This document shows positions 15,388 through 23,928 of a DNA stretch of 64,000 nt, piece by piece. The position numbers and the translations under genes are program-made. The DNA comes from Mycobacterium sp. Root135. GTDB taxonomy: Bacteria; Actinomycetota; Actinomycetes; Mycobacteriales; Mycobacteriaceae. The notes below the pieces were generated by a model. The model did not search any database. It was not told the origin of the DNA and worked only from the letters and a program-made list of their open reading frames with translations. The stretch lies in assembly GCF_001426545.1 (NCBI RefSeq), contig NZ_LMEZ01000009.1, positions 248,001 through 312,000 on the forward strand, given 5' to 3'. The stretch's first letter is position 1, and each line of letters begins with the position of its first letter.

Positions 15388-16391
15388 GCGCTTTCACCGA
15401 GTTTCGGGCCAACGTCGCCAAGAGTTGGCCGTTCACCACGTTGCCTCTATTGGACTGGTCTGCGCAAACGCCGACCTTCGCCGACGCCGATCCACGGATC
15501 ATCTCCTCGGCGTTGGCCCGCGCGCAGCGCCGCCCGAGCGGGAACTGGTTCCCGTTTGCCGCAAGTTCGGAGATCGCCACCAAGGCAACGGGTTCGGTGG
15601 TGGCCGGCGTGCAAATCGTCGCCTGGCGGGGGGCCGAGGGTGAACTGCTGGTGGCCCCGAGGGCGTGCCCCCATCTCGGCGCCGACCTGGCGACCGCGCC
15701 CGTGGAATGCGGCACGCTGGTCTGCCCGTGGCACGGTCTGCGGCTCTCGGATCGTCGACACGGGGCCTGGAAGCCGTTCCCCGCGTTCGACGACGGGGTG
15801 CTGAGCTGGGTTCGGCTCGACGCCGTCGGCGGTGAAGACCCGACCGACGCCCCCGTCGTCCCCGAGCGGCCGGGCCACCCGCAGATGGCCGCCGTCGCCC
15901 GACTCGAGGGAACGTGTGAGCCCAGGGACATCGTCGCCAACCGGCTGGACCCCTGGCACGGCGCCTGGTTCCACCCGTACTCGTTCACTCAGCTCAAGGT
16001 GCTCAGTGCGCCCCCGGCCGTCGACGTGCTCCCCGACGCGCAAGACCGCTTCGTCGTCGACGTCACCTTCCGGCTCGGCAAGCTCGGTGTTCCGGTCATC
16101 GCCGAGTTCACCGCGCCCGGGCCACGGACCGTCGTCATGCGCATCGTGGAGGGAGAGGGCGTGGGCAGCGTCGTCGAAACCCACGGCACGCCACTGGGTT
16201 CCGGACCCGACGGGCGGCCGCGCACCGCGGTGCTGGAGGCCGTCATCGCGCATTCGGACCGCCCCAACTTCGGCAAGGGCCTGGTCGCGCTGCCCGTGAT
16301 CCGCCCGCTGATGAGGCATGCGGCGGCGCGCCTGTGGCGTGACGATCTGGCGTACGCGGAGCGGCTCTACGCGCAGAGGTCCGAGGGCTGA
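15384..16391 (+). CDS. Rieske non-heme iron oxygenase in the carotenoid operon
   Basis: 335 aa, translationally coupled to crtU. The Rieske [2Fe-2S] ligands are C95-P-H97 and C114-P-W-H117. Downstream, residues 186-197 read NRLDPWHGAWFH, matching the N-x2-D-x2-H-x4-H mononuclear-iron pattern of ring-hydroxylating oxygenases (N186, D189, H192, H197). This suggests a catalytic oxygenase rather than an electron carrier. The C-terminal half resembles the DUF5914-type extension of actinobacterial Rieske proteins. Substrate unknown; hydroxylation or ketolation of the carotenoid is the natural guess from context. No ferredoxin or reductase gene adjoins. Confidence 0.8.
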   Translation: MSAFTEFRANVAKSWPFTTLPLLDWSAQTPTFADADPRIISSALARAQRRPSGNWFPFAASSEIATKATGSVVAGVQIVAWRGAEGELLVAPRACPHLGADLATAPVECGTLVCPWHGLRLSDRRHGAWKPFPAFDDGVLSWVRLDAVGGEDPTDAPVVPERPGHPQMAAVARLEGTCEPRDIVANRLDPWHGAWFHPYSFTQLKVLSAPPAVDVLPDAQDRFVVDVTFRLGKLGVPVIAEFTAPGPRTVVMRIVEGEGVGSVVETHGTPLGSGPDGRPRTAVLEAVIAHSDRPNFGKGLVALPVIRPLMRHAAARLWRDDLAYAERLYAQRSEG

Positions 16392-16403
16392 CGCGCCGCC
16401 GTC

Positions 16404-16459
16404 GACTGCACGCATCGTGTACGCATCGCTCGAGAAGGGCCGCAAACAAGCGTGCGGTC
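16404..16459. terminator. Possible hairpin between Rieske gene and idi
   Basis: GACTGCACGC (16404-16413) pairs with GCGTGCGGTC (16450-16459) except for one A/G mismatch, with a 36-nt loop, in the gap between convergent genes. Weak evidence. Confidence 0.3.
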
Positions 16460-16467
16460 GGCGACCT

Positions 16468-17004
16468 CTAGCGTGACTGCGCCGCGTCCAACAGCGGCAC
16501 CTGCTCGACGGCCCACGGGCTGATCGCCCACGGCATCTCGACGGCCGCGCGCAACTGGTCCCACGGCACCCACGCCGAGTCCATGATCTCCTCGGGATCG
16601 GCGTCCAGCGGGCCGGCGATGCGGGCGCGGTAGACCGGGCACACCTCGTTCTCGACCACACCGCTGGCGTCGACCGCGCGGTAGCGGAAGTCGGGCAGCA
16701 CGCACTGCAGATCGGTGATCCCGACGCCGAGTTCGGCACCGGCGCGGCGCACCACCGCGTCGTCCATTGGCTCGTCGGGCGCCGGATGACCGCAGAACGA
16801 ATTGGTCCACACGCCGGGAAAGGCTCGCTTGTCCAGCGCCCGGCGGGTCAACAGCACCCGACCCGCGTCGTCGAAGAGGTAGCACGAGAAGGCGAGATGC
16901 AGGGGCGTCGCTCCGTGGTGGACGTCGGCCTTGCGCGCCGTGCCGACACTGCGGCCCGCTTCGTCGAGTAAGACGACCAGCTCGTCGGTCTGGATTGAGT
17001 TCAT
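16468..17004 (-). CDS. idi: Isopentenyl-diphosphate delta-isomerase, type I
   Basis: 178 aa from the ATG at 17004 (MNSIQTDELVVLLDEAGR), the usual length. The Nudix-fold isomerase motifs AFPGVWTNSFCGHP (active-site Cys) and the later glutamates ENEVCPVY and EEIMDSAWV are present. It interconverts IPP and DMAPP, supplying the primer for CrtE. It converges on the crt operon, so it is not co-transcribed but belongs to the same pathway. Confidence 0.93.
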   Translation of the reverse strand: MNSIQTDELVVLLDEAGRSVGTARKADVHHGATPLHLAFSCYLFDDAGRVLLTRRALDKRAFPGVWTNSFCGHPAPDEPMDDAVVRRAGAELGVGITDLQCVLPDFRYRAVDASGVVENEVCPVYRARIAGPLDADPEEIMDSAWVPWDQLRAAVEMPWAISPWAVEQVPLLDAAQSR

Positions 17005-17077
17005 GGACACCACCGCAACATCACTCGTAGGAACCGCTTGGGATTCGTCGCCGCCTCGGGTCTGGACGGGTCCTTCG

Positions 17078-17584
17078 TCAGAGCACCTGTGTGCCGTACA
17101 TCTCACCGAGCGGGTCGGCGATCAGTTCGATGCGGGCTCCGTCGGGGTCGCGGAAGTACAGCGACACCCCGCTGTGCTCGGCGACCTCGACACCCGCCGC
17201 GGCCAGTTTGCCCTTGAGGTGTTGCCACCGCTCGGGCTCGACGCTGATCGCCACGTGGTGTAGCCCGCCGAGGACCTCCCGGTACGGCTCGGTGTCCAGT
17301 CCGGGAAAGTCGAAGAACGCCAACAGGTTCGAGTTGCCGATGTCGAAGAAGAAGTGCGTCGAACCGTGATAGTCGCGGTTCTCGATGAGCTCGGTCAGCG
17401 GGAACTCGAGCAGCTCCTGATAGAACCGGATGGTCCGCTCGACGTCACCGCTGATGAGCGCGGTGTGGTGCAACCCGCGGCCCGACGACGCAGGCCGTTC
17501 GGCGGTCGGGCGAAGGTACGACGTGGCGAGTTCGCGACGCCGGGTGTCGAATTGCTGCGTCGACTCTTCACTGGTGGCGGTCAT
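17078..17584 (-). CDS. VOC family (glyoxalase/dioxygenase fold) protein
   Basis: 168 aa from ATG 17584. One VOC unit (about 38-165): GLHHTALISGDVERTIRFYQ, DIGNSNLLAFFDFPG, GLHHVAISVEPERW, VSLYFRDPDGARIELIADP. Metal-binding His and Glu positions typical of the superfamily are visible (H40/H41, H125, E158 region). Substrate unknown. It lies 73 bp upstream of idi on the same strand, so co-transcription is possible but unproven. Confidence 0.8.
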   Translation of the reverse strand: MTATSEESTQQFDTRRRELATSYLRPTAERPASSGRGLHHTALISGDVERTIRFYQELLEFPLTELIENRDYHGSTHFFFDIGNSNLLAFFDFPGLDTEPYREVLGGLHHVAISVEPERWQHLKGKLAAAGVEVAEHSGVSLYFRDPDGARIELIADPLGEMYGTQVL

Positions 17585-17681
17585 CCCTGCATTCTTCCCG
17601 AAGTCGCACGCCAGCGGTGGGTGTGTCGGAGAACACGTGCCGCCGAGCGATGGATTCCCCGATCGGCCGCGAATAGCGGTC

Positions 17682-17972
17682 ATGGCACATGACGACTCGA
17701 ATAACACCCCCGGACCCATCGCCGGCGAAGGTCTCAGGGACGCGGCCCGCTGGCCCGGCTACGGGTTGATCGCGGCAGGTTTGGCGTTGACGGCGCTGAG
17801 CCTGGCCGGGTTCGCGGTCGGTCGGAGCTCGTTGGCGGTGATCGGAGCCGTGCTGGCAGCGCTGGCCGTCGTCGCCGGGGTGACCTGGCAGTTCGTCGAG
17901 CACCGGCGGTTGGCTGCCCGGCACGGCGCGGGCACCCCGGAGCGGCCGGAGGATGCGGCTCCTCTGAGGTAG
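17682..17972 (+). CDS. Small two-helix membrane protein, UsfY-like
   Basis: 96 aa. Residues 24-44 (RWPGYGLIAAGLALTALSLA) and 53-70 (LAVIGAVLAALAVVAGVTWQ) are membrane helices, followed by FVEHRRLAARHG. The WPGY start and the EHRR end recall mycobacterial UsfY, encoded upstream of rsbW-sigF in other mycobacteria, but the similarity is judged by eye. Start ATG 17682; an in-frame longer reading is not supported by an RBS. Confidence 0.55.
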   Translation: MAHDDSNNTPGPIAGEGLRDAARWPGYGLIAAGLALTALSLAGFAVGRSSLAVIGAVLAALAVVAGVTWQFVEHRRLAARHGAGTPERPEDAAPLR

Positions 17973-17985
17973 CGGCGGCGCCCGG

Positions 17986-19098
17986 TCACAGGGTGACGAC
18001 GATCTTCCTGGCGGAGACGCCCTTCCGTTGCGCGTCAAGGCCGGCTTGGACGTGCTCGAGGCCCGCGCCGATGACGAAGGGTTCGGGGGCGGCGCGGTAG
18101 CGGCCCTCGGCAAGAGCTCGGGGCAGGAAGTCTTGGTAGAGGAGGGTGCTGACCTCGTCGTCCTTGAGGGAGCCGCCCCAGATCATCTTGCTGCGGATGC
18201 CTCGAAGCCGGGACGTGACCTGCGTGGACACCGTAGAGGCCACCAGTCGCAGCATCAGCCTGGGGAGCTGAAGGCTACGACCCGGGGTCAGGCTTGCGAA
18301 CGAGACCGGCGGGCTGGCGATCGAGACGAATTTGGTGCCGGTGCAACGGTGGAGGATCTCCGCGCAGACGCCAGCCGAGTCGGTGGCGACGGCGAGGGCT
18401 CCGGCGACCGTTCTGCCGCGCAGCGCGGTGACGACGTCCTCGATGACGGTGGGGCTGTTGTAGGCGAAGACCTCACCGGCACCCAGCTCGGTGACGTAGT
18501 CGAAGTTGCGCGGCGATGCAGTGGTGACGACGTCGTAGCCGGCCGCGACGGCGAGTTGGATGGCGTTGCTGCCGACGCTGGTGGAACCACCCCATACCAA
18601 CAGGACCTTGCCCGTGGACATCGCCGTCGCAGAGGGGTGTTCGAGGGCGAGTTGATCCTTCTGGAAGAGCCCGCACGCCGCAGTCGACAGAGCCAGCGGC
18701 AGCACGGCTGCGTTCTCGTAGGCCAGTGTCGCCGGGATCGGTGCTGCCATGTGGTCCAGGACCACGGTGTACTCCTGGAAGGCGCCCTCGGCCGCGTTGT
18801 TGCGTGACTTCTCCGTGCCCACGGCATGCGCGAGGACGCGGTCACCCACCGAGAACCGGGTGACACCGGGACCAACCTCGACGACCTCGCCGGCGAGATC
18901 GGAGCCGAGGACGAACGGGTAGGTCATCGAGCGAGCGAAGAGTCCTCCCGCGGCCTGGAGGATCCAGTCATACGGGTTGATCGCCACGGCGTGATTGCGC
19001 ACGACGATCTGATGATGACCGGGGCTGGGGTAGGGGGCGGACTTGACGTCGAGGGCGGCGCCCTGGGATCCGATCCAGGCGGCGGTGTTGGTGCTCAT
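17986..19098 (-). CDS. MDR-family zinc-independent alcohol dehydrogenase/quinone reductase
   Basis: 370 aa from ATG 19098. GroES-like N-terminal domain (PFVLGSDLAGEVVEVGPGVT) and Rossmann domain (VLLVWGGSTSVGSNAIQLAV). The Cys clusters for structural and catalytic zinc are absent, so it belongs to the enoyl/quinone reductase branch of the MDR superfamily. An exceptional 39-bp palindrome lies 64-102 bp upstream of the start (19162-19200), implying a dedicated repressor. Confidence 0.8.
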   Translation of the reverse strand: MSTNTAAWIGSQGAALDVKSAPYPSPGHHQIVVRNHAVAINPYDWILQAAGGLFARSMTYPFVLGSDLAGEVVEVGPGVTRFSVGDRVLAHAVGTEKSRNNAAEGAFQEYTVVLDHMAAPIPATLAYENAAVLPLALSTAACGLFQKDQLALEHPSATAMSTGKVLLVWGGSTSVGSNAIQLAVAAGYDVVTTASPRNFDYVTELGAGEVFAYNSPTVIEDVVTALRGRTVAGALAVATDSAGVCAEILHRCTGTKFVSIASPPVSFASLTPGRSLQLPRLMLRLVASTVSTQVTSRLRGIRSKMIWGGSLKDDEVSTLLYQDFLPRALAEGRYRAAPEPFVIGAGLEHVQAGLDAQRKGVSARKIVVTL

Positions 19099-19161
19099 CA
19101 CGTCACTCCTGTGGTCTTGTCGCCCCGCCGGTGATGGCATCGCGTGTCATCACCGTAAGTC

Positions 19162-19200
19162 ATGACACTCCATGTCGTCAATGACGACATGGAGTGTCAT
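19162..19200. promoter_or_regulatory. Perfect 39-bp palindrome (operator) upstream of the MDR gene
   Basis: Arms ATGACACTCCATGTCGTCA (19162-19180) and its exact complement (19182-19200) around a single A. Extra half-site-like GTGTCAT (19144-19150) and TCATGAC (19159-19165) lie next to it. No U-tract follows, and it sits in the promoter of the minus-strand oxidoreductase, so operator is more likely than terminator, though it could also act on the 3' end of the MMPL transcript. Confidence 0.65.
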
Positions 19201-19238
19201 CGGGTGTTGCGACGGCCGAGACCTGGCGCGCTCCGGAT

Positions 19239-21305
19239 CTACCGGGGTGAGCCTTCCGGATCGACGCGGGCGGGCCACCAGATGCGCGGCCCGACGAGGG
19301 TGAACAGGGCGGGGATCATCACCGTGCGCACCAGGAAGGTGTCCAGCAGGATGCCGAGGCCGACGATGATGCCGATCTGGGTAAGCACGATCAGGGGCAG
19401 CACGCCGAGGACGGCGAAGACCGCGGCCAGCACGACGCCCGCGCTGGTGATCACCCCGCCGGTGGCCGAGACCGCACGTACGACGCCCTCCCTGGTGCCG
19501 TGGTCGTGCGTCTCCTCCCGGGCCCTGGTGATCAGGAAGATCGTGTAGTCCACGCCGAGTGCGACGAGGAACAGGATCGCGAACAGGGGAGTGGTGTTGT
19601 CCAGCGCGGGAAAGCCGAGCGCATGCACGCTGAGCCAGCCGCCGAGGCCCAACGCCGCGAGCGCGCTGAGCACCGTCACCGCCACCAGGATCACCGGCGC
19701 CAACGCCGCCCGGAGCAGGACGTACAGCACCAGGAGCACCACGACGAGGATGGCGGGGATGACGACGCGCTGGTCGCGCTGGGCGGCGCTGCGGGCGTCG
19801 AGCGCCTGGGCGTCGGTGCCGCCGACGACGGCCTGGGAGTCGACGCCGCGGACCGATTCGCGAAGGTGCTCGACGACGTCGAAGGCGGCCGGGGAGGCGG
19901 GTGCGGCGTCGACGACGACGGAGAACTGAGTGAGGCCCGTCGCCGACGTGCCGGTGTCACGCGCTGAGACGACGCCGGGTGTGGCGTCGATCGCCCGCCG
20001 AAGGTCGTCGACGTGGTCGGTGCGACCGACGACCGACGTGGGTGCCGACAAGCCGCCGGGGAAGTGGGCGGCGAGGGTGTCGTAGGCCGACACCGACTCC
20101 GCCTTCACCCGGAACTGCTCGGTCTGCGACAGTCCGATCGGGGTGCCAAGCACTCCGGTGCACAGGACCGCGAGTAGGGCCACGGTGCCGACGGCGACCC
20201 GGCCTGCGTGGTTGCTCACCCATGTCGCCACCCGATACCAGGCGGTCGGATCCGCTGCCGTGTCACCAGGGCCCTGACGAGGGATGAACGGCCAGAACAG
20301 CTTTGGCCCGAACAGCGCCAGCAACGGTGGCAGGACGGCGAGGACGAACAGCGCGGCGACCACCAGCCCGCAGGCCGCCTGAGCGCCGAGGCTGCGGGTG
20401 GACGGCACCACGGCCAGCAGAAGGGTGAGCAGTGCGAGCACCACGGTGGCGTTGCTGGCCAGGATGGCGGGGCCGGCATGCCGCAGCGCGACTCGAAGCG
20501 CATCGCGGTGATCGGGTGCCTTGGCGAGCTCTTCGCGGTACCGCGAAATGAGCAGCAGGGCATAGTTGGTGCCCGCGCCGAAAACCAGGACGCTGGTGAT
20601 CCCGGTGGTGGAGCCGTCGGAGGTCAAGCCGGTCAGTCCGGCCACCACACCGCCGAGCGCGGCGGCCGTCTGGTCGGCGACGGCGACGACGGTGAGTGGC
20701 ACCAGCCACAGGATGGGCGAACGATAGGTGACGATGAGCAGCAGTGCGACCACCGCGGCGGTGACCGCCAACAGGGTGAAGTTCGCACCGGAGAACGAGT
20801 CGGCAATGTCGGCGCCGAAGGCCGGCCCGCCGGTGATGCGAAGCTGGAGTCCTTGCGGGGCAACGTCATTGGCGGCGGCACGCAGGTTCTTCACGGTGTC
20901 GGCGAGGTCGAAGCCCGACAGGTCGGCGGCGATCGATACCGGGGCTACGGCGACGACGCCGTCCTGCGAGGTCGACAGCGGTGCGCCGCCCTGCTGGCCT
21001 GCGCGGGCCAGCACCCGTTGGTGGGCCTCCTCGGCACTGGCGAGGTCGGCCGGCGCGAGCGCGGCACCGTCGGCGCGCGAGACCACCAGGAGCACCGGCG
21101 CCTCGTCGCCCGAGGGGAAGTCCTTGGCGAGAACGGCCGCCCGCGCCGATTCGGCCGACGGCGGCACCGGCACCGGTGACTGCGTCGATCCGGCATTCGC
21201 GCCGGCCAATGCCATCAGCAGGCCCGCCGCGACCGTGACCAGCAGGGCGATGATCCACGACCGCCGACCGGAGACGATGGCGGCATATCGGTCCCAGAAA
21301 CTCAT
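19239..21305 (-). CDS. MMPL family (RND-type) transporter
   Basis: 688 aa with about 12 transmembrane helices in two repeats. Each repeat begins with one helix and a large periplasmic porter loop (about 35-165 and about 370-500), then a five-helix block (VFGAGTNYALLLISRYREE; FLVALGVDYTIFLITRAREE, with the proton-relay D-Y pattern DYTIFLI). No MmpS partner. It is divergent from a MarR repressor (21358) across a 52-bp gap holding a palindrome, so repression by that MarR is likely. Lipid or drug export is the family role; substrate unknown. Confidence 0.9.
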   Translation of the reverse strand: MSFWDRYAAIVSGRRSWIIALLVTVAAGLLMALAGANAGSTQSPVPVPPSAESARAAVLAKDFPSGDEAPVLLVVSRADGAALAPADLASAEEAHQRVLARAGQQGGAPLSTSQDGVVAVAPVSIAADLSGFDLADTVKNLRAAANDVAPQGLQLRITGGPAFGADIADSFSGANFTLLAVTAAVVALLLIVTYRSPILWLVPLTVVAVADQTAAALGGVVAGLTGLTSDGSTTGITSVLVFGAGTNYALLLISRYREELAKAPDHRDALRVALRHAGPAILASNATVVLALLTLLLAVVPSTRSLGAQAACGLVVAALFVLAVLPPLLALFGPKLFWPFIPRQGPGDTAADPTAWYRVATWVSNHAGRVAVGTVALLAVLCTGVLGTPIGLSQTEQFRVKAESVSAYDTLAAHFPGGLSAPTSVVGRTDHVDDLRRAIDATPGVVSARDTGTSATGLTQFSVVVDAAPASPAAFDVVEHLRESVRGVDSQAVVGGTDAQALDARSAAQRDQRVVIPAILVVVLLVLYVLLRAALAPVILVAVTVLSALAALGLGGWLSVHALGFPALDNTTPLFAILFLVALGVDYTIFLITRAREETHDHGTREGVVRAVSATGGVITSAGVVLAAVFAVLGVLPLIVLTQIGIIVGLGILLDTFLVRTVMIPALFTLVGPRIWWPARVDPEGSPR

Positions 21306-21316
21306 GCGACCACTAT

Positions 21317-21331
21317 ATTAAGTAACTTAAT
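21317..21331. promoter_or_regulatory. MarR-type operator between MMPL and marR
   Basis: ATTAAGT-A-ACTTAAT, a perfect 15-bp palindrome in an AT-rich island between the divergent starts at 21305 and 21358. A second TTAAT (about 21334) follows. Size and AT-richness fit a MarR dimer site overlapping both promoters. Confidence 0.65.
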
Positions 21332-21357
21332 CATTAATCAAGTGAAGGACTAGCCGA

Positions 21358-21840
21358 GTGAGCCGCTCACCTGCCGCCAAGCGGGATGCCGTCGAGGCGT
21401 TGATCGTGTCCGACGTGCAGTCGCTGTCGGCCGAGTCCGACGACCTCAGTCGGGTGTTCTGTGCCCGACACGACCTGAATGACAACGACTTTCGGGCGCT
21501 GCTGCACGTGATGGTGTCCGAGCGCGACGGCGAGCCGTTGACACAGAGCCAGCTGGGGCAACGCATCGGCGTCTCCGGCGCCGCGATCACCTACCTCGTC
21601 GACCGCATGGTGGGGGCCGGCCACCTGACCCGCGAGCCGCATCCGTCGGACCGACGCAAAGTGCTCCTGCGCTATGCCGACCACGGCAACGCGGTCGCGC
21701 GCTCGTTCTTCAGCCCGTTGGGCCAGCACACCGCGGCGTCGCTCGAGGAGTTCTCGGCCGCCGAGTTGGCGACGGCCCACCGGGTGCTGACCGCGGTGAT
21801 CGGGTCGATGCGGGCGTTCAACGCCGAGCTTCGGGAATGA
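21358..21840 (+). CDS. MarR family transcriptional regulator
   Basis: 160 aa, GTG start. Winged helix at about 45-115: LTQSQLGQRIGVSGAAITYL (recognition helix), VDRMVGAGHLTREPHPSDRR (wing with the DRR motif typical of MarR), KVLLRYADHG. Helical dimerisation regions at both ends. Presumed local repressor of the divergent MMPL exporter and of itself. Confidence 0.88.
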   Translation: MSRSPAAKRDAVEALIVSDVQSLSAESDDLSRVFCARHDLNDNDFRALLHVMVSERDGEPLTQSQLGQRIGVSGAAITYLVDRMVGAGHLTREPHPSDRRKVLLRYADHGNAVARSFFSPLGQHTAASLEEFSAAELATAHRVLTAVIGSMRAFNAELRE

Positions 21841-21982
21841 CGGCGGGCACGTCACATCCATGACCGATTGATGACGAAGCGGCCGTAAGACTTTGGGACG
21901 AGCTATGGGACGCGTCGCGCGCGCACAATGAAGGTCGACCCACGGGAGTGCACATCATGAGTCCCAAGCTCGCTGAATTGGC

Positions 21983-22177
21983 CGCCCATCAGGGTGATGC
22001 GATCGATTCGCGGTATCACCCGTCGGCGGCGGTACGCCGCCAGCTCAACAAGGTGTTCCCGACGCACTGGTCGTTCCTCGGCGCCCATCAGGGTGATGCG
22101 ATCGATTCGCGGTATCACCCGTCGGCGGCGGTACGCCGCCAGCTCAACAAGGTGTTCCCGACGCACTGGTCGTTCCT
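21983..22177 (+). repeat. 99-bp-period duplication in qcrB
   Basis: 21983-22078 and 22082-22177 are identical over 96 bp, separated by 3 bp (CGG). In frame, it repeats 33 codons at the N-terminus of QcrB. Confidence 0.95.
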
Positions 22178-22601
22178 GCTTGGAGAGATCGCGCTGTACA
22201 GCTTCATCGTGCTGCTGCTCACCGGTGTCTACCTGACCCTGTTCTTCGACCCCTCGATGGCCGAAGTCACCTACCACGGGGTGTACCAGCCGCTCAACGG
22301 CATTCAGATGTCGCGGGCGTATGAAACCGCGTTGGACATCTCCTTCGAAGTGCGCGGCGGGCTGTTCGTCCGTCAGGTCCACCACTGGGCCGCACTGCTG
22401 TTCGCCGCGTCGATCATGGTCCACCTCGCCCGGGTGTTCTTCACCGGTGCGTTCCGCCGCCCCCGCGAGGCGAACTGGGTGATCGGGTCGCTGCTGCTGA
22501 TCCTGGCGATGTTCGAGGGCTACTTCGGCTACTCCCTGCCCGACGATCTGCTCTCGGGCACCGGCCTTCGCGCCGCGTTCTCCTCGATCACCCTGGGCAT
22601 G

Positions 22602-22802
22602 CCACTGATCGGCACCTGGCTGCACTGGGCGCTCTTCGGTGGAGACTTCCCCGGCAGCATCATCATCCCCCGGCTCTACGCCCTGCACATCCTGCTCATC
22701 CCCACTGATCGGCACCTGGCTGCACTGGGCGCTCTTCGGTGGAGACTTCCCCGGCAGCATCATCATCCCCCGGCTCTACGCCCTGCACATCCTGCTCATC
22801 CC
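22602..22802 (+). repeat. Perfect 100-bp tandem duplication in qcrB
   Basis: Unit 22602-22701 is repeated exactly at 22702-22801. The length is not a multiple of three, so it frameshifts the gene. It covers the codons for PLIGTWLHWALFGGDFPG through ALHILLIP. Confidence 0.95.
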
Positions 22803-23785
22803 GGGCATCATCCTGGCGCTGATCGGGGTGCACTTGGCGATGGTGTGGTTCCAGAAGCACACCCAGTTCCCCGGGCCCGGCCGGACCGAACACAACGTCG
22901 TCGGCGTCCGCGTCATGCCGGTGTTCGCGGTGAAGTCGGGCGCATTCTTTGCCATGACGGTAGGGGTGTTGGGGTTGATGGGTGGGTTGTTGCAGATCAA
23001 CCCCATCTGGCAGCTCGGGCCGTACAAGCCGTCGCAGATCTCGGCGGGTTCGCAGCCCGACTTCTACATGATGTGGACCGACGGCCTGGCCCGGATCTGG
23101 CCGGCGTGGGAGCTGTATCCGTTCGGGCACACCGTGCCCGCCGCGGTCGCGGTGGCGTTGCTGATGGGCTTGGTCTTCATCCTGTTGACGATCTACCCGT
23201 TCCTGGAGAAGCGGTTCTCCAAGGACACCGCGCACCACAACCTGCTGCAGCGGCCGCGAGATGCACCGGTCCGCACCGCGATCGGGGCGATGGCTATCGC
23301 GCTGTACATCGTGCTGACGTTCTCGGCGATGAACGACATCATCGCCTTGAAGTTCCACATCTCGCTGAATGCGACGACGTGGATCGGTCGGATCGGGATG
23401 GTCGCGTTGCGGTGGGCGATCAGCCTGCAGCGCAGCGACCGCGCCGTGTTGGAGCACGGCATCGAGACCGGCATCCTCAAGCGGCTGCCGCACGGCGCGT
23501 ACGTCGAGCTGCACCAGCCGCTGGGACCGGTCGACGAGCACGGCCACCCGATTCCGTTGGAGTACCAGGGGGCGCCGCTGCCCAAGCGGATGAACAAGCT
23601 GGGCTCCGCCGGCGCACCGGGCACGGGCAACTTCCTGTTCCCCGATCCCGAAGGCGAACAGACCGCCTTGGTCGACGCCGCCCACGCCGCCGAACACCGC
23701 GCCGTCACAGCGCTCAAGCAGCGGCAGCACACCAACGGCAACGGCAGCAACGGCCACCACTAAGCACTCGTCACCGAGGTCGGGG

Positions 23786-23807
23786 CGACGGCAATGACTT
23801 GCCGTCG
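23786..23807 (+). terminator. Hairpin after qcrB
   Basis: CGACGGCAA (23786-23794), loop TGAC, and complement TTGCCGTCG (23799-23807): 9 bp perfect, 22 bp after the qcrB stop. Confidence 0.6.
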
Positions 23808-23928
23808 TCTCCCGGCCCGTTGGCGGTCTGTGCCCGCTGCGTCCAGCGAACCTGGGGACCGCTTTCTCCAAAACCGCTCAGCAAAGAATCTGAGTGAACT
23901 ACGGTGGCGGGGAACAGGAGGTGTCCCC

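Larger units (their letters stand above)
21957..23763 (+). pseudogene. qcrB: Broken orphan qcrB (cytochrome bc1 cytochrome b subunit)
   Basis: Starts MSPKLAELAAHQGDAIDSRY with RBS GGGAG and ends GNGSNGHH. Intact QcrB is about 550 aa and carries heme b between two helix pairs; first-pair His motif HHWAALLFAASIMVHLARVFF is intact. Three lesions are visible. (1) A near-perfect duplication with 99-bp period after residue 42 repeats AHQGDAIDSRYHPSAAVRRQ onwards in frame. (2) A perfect 100-bp tandem duplication at 22602-22801 shifts the frame inside the ALHILLIP region; the rest continues in another frame to 23763. (3) GRIGMVALRWAISLQRSDR lacks about 10 residues of a membrane helix found in other mycobacterial QcrB (which read GRIGMV then LP..VYF..YRWAI). 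No qcrC, qcrA or ctaE flanks it, so it appears to be a second copy. Sequencing or assembly error must be considered for the duplications. Confidence 0.8.

Noticed and set aside
22803..23897. Continuation of the first qcrB frame to 23897 as a 649-aa fusion protein
   Set aside because: After the 100-bp duplication the frame becomes Arg/His/Pro-rich nonsense; the genuine QcrB sequence continues in another frame to 23763.
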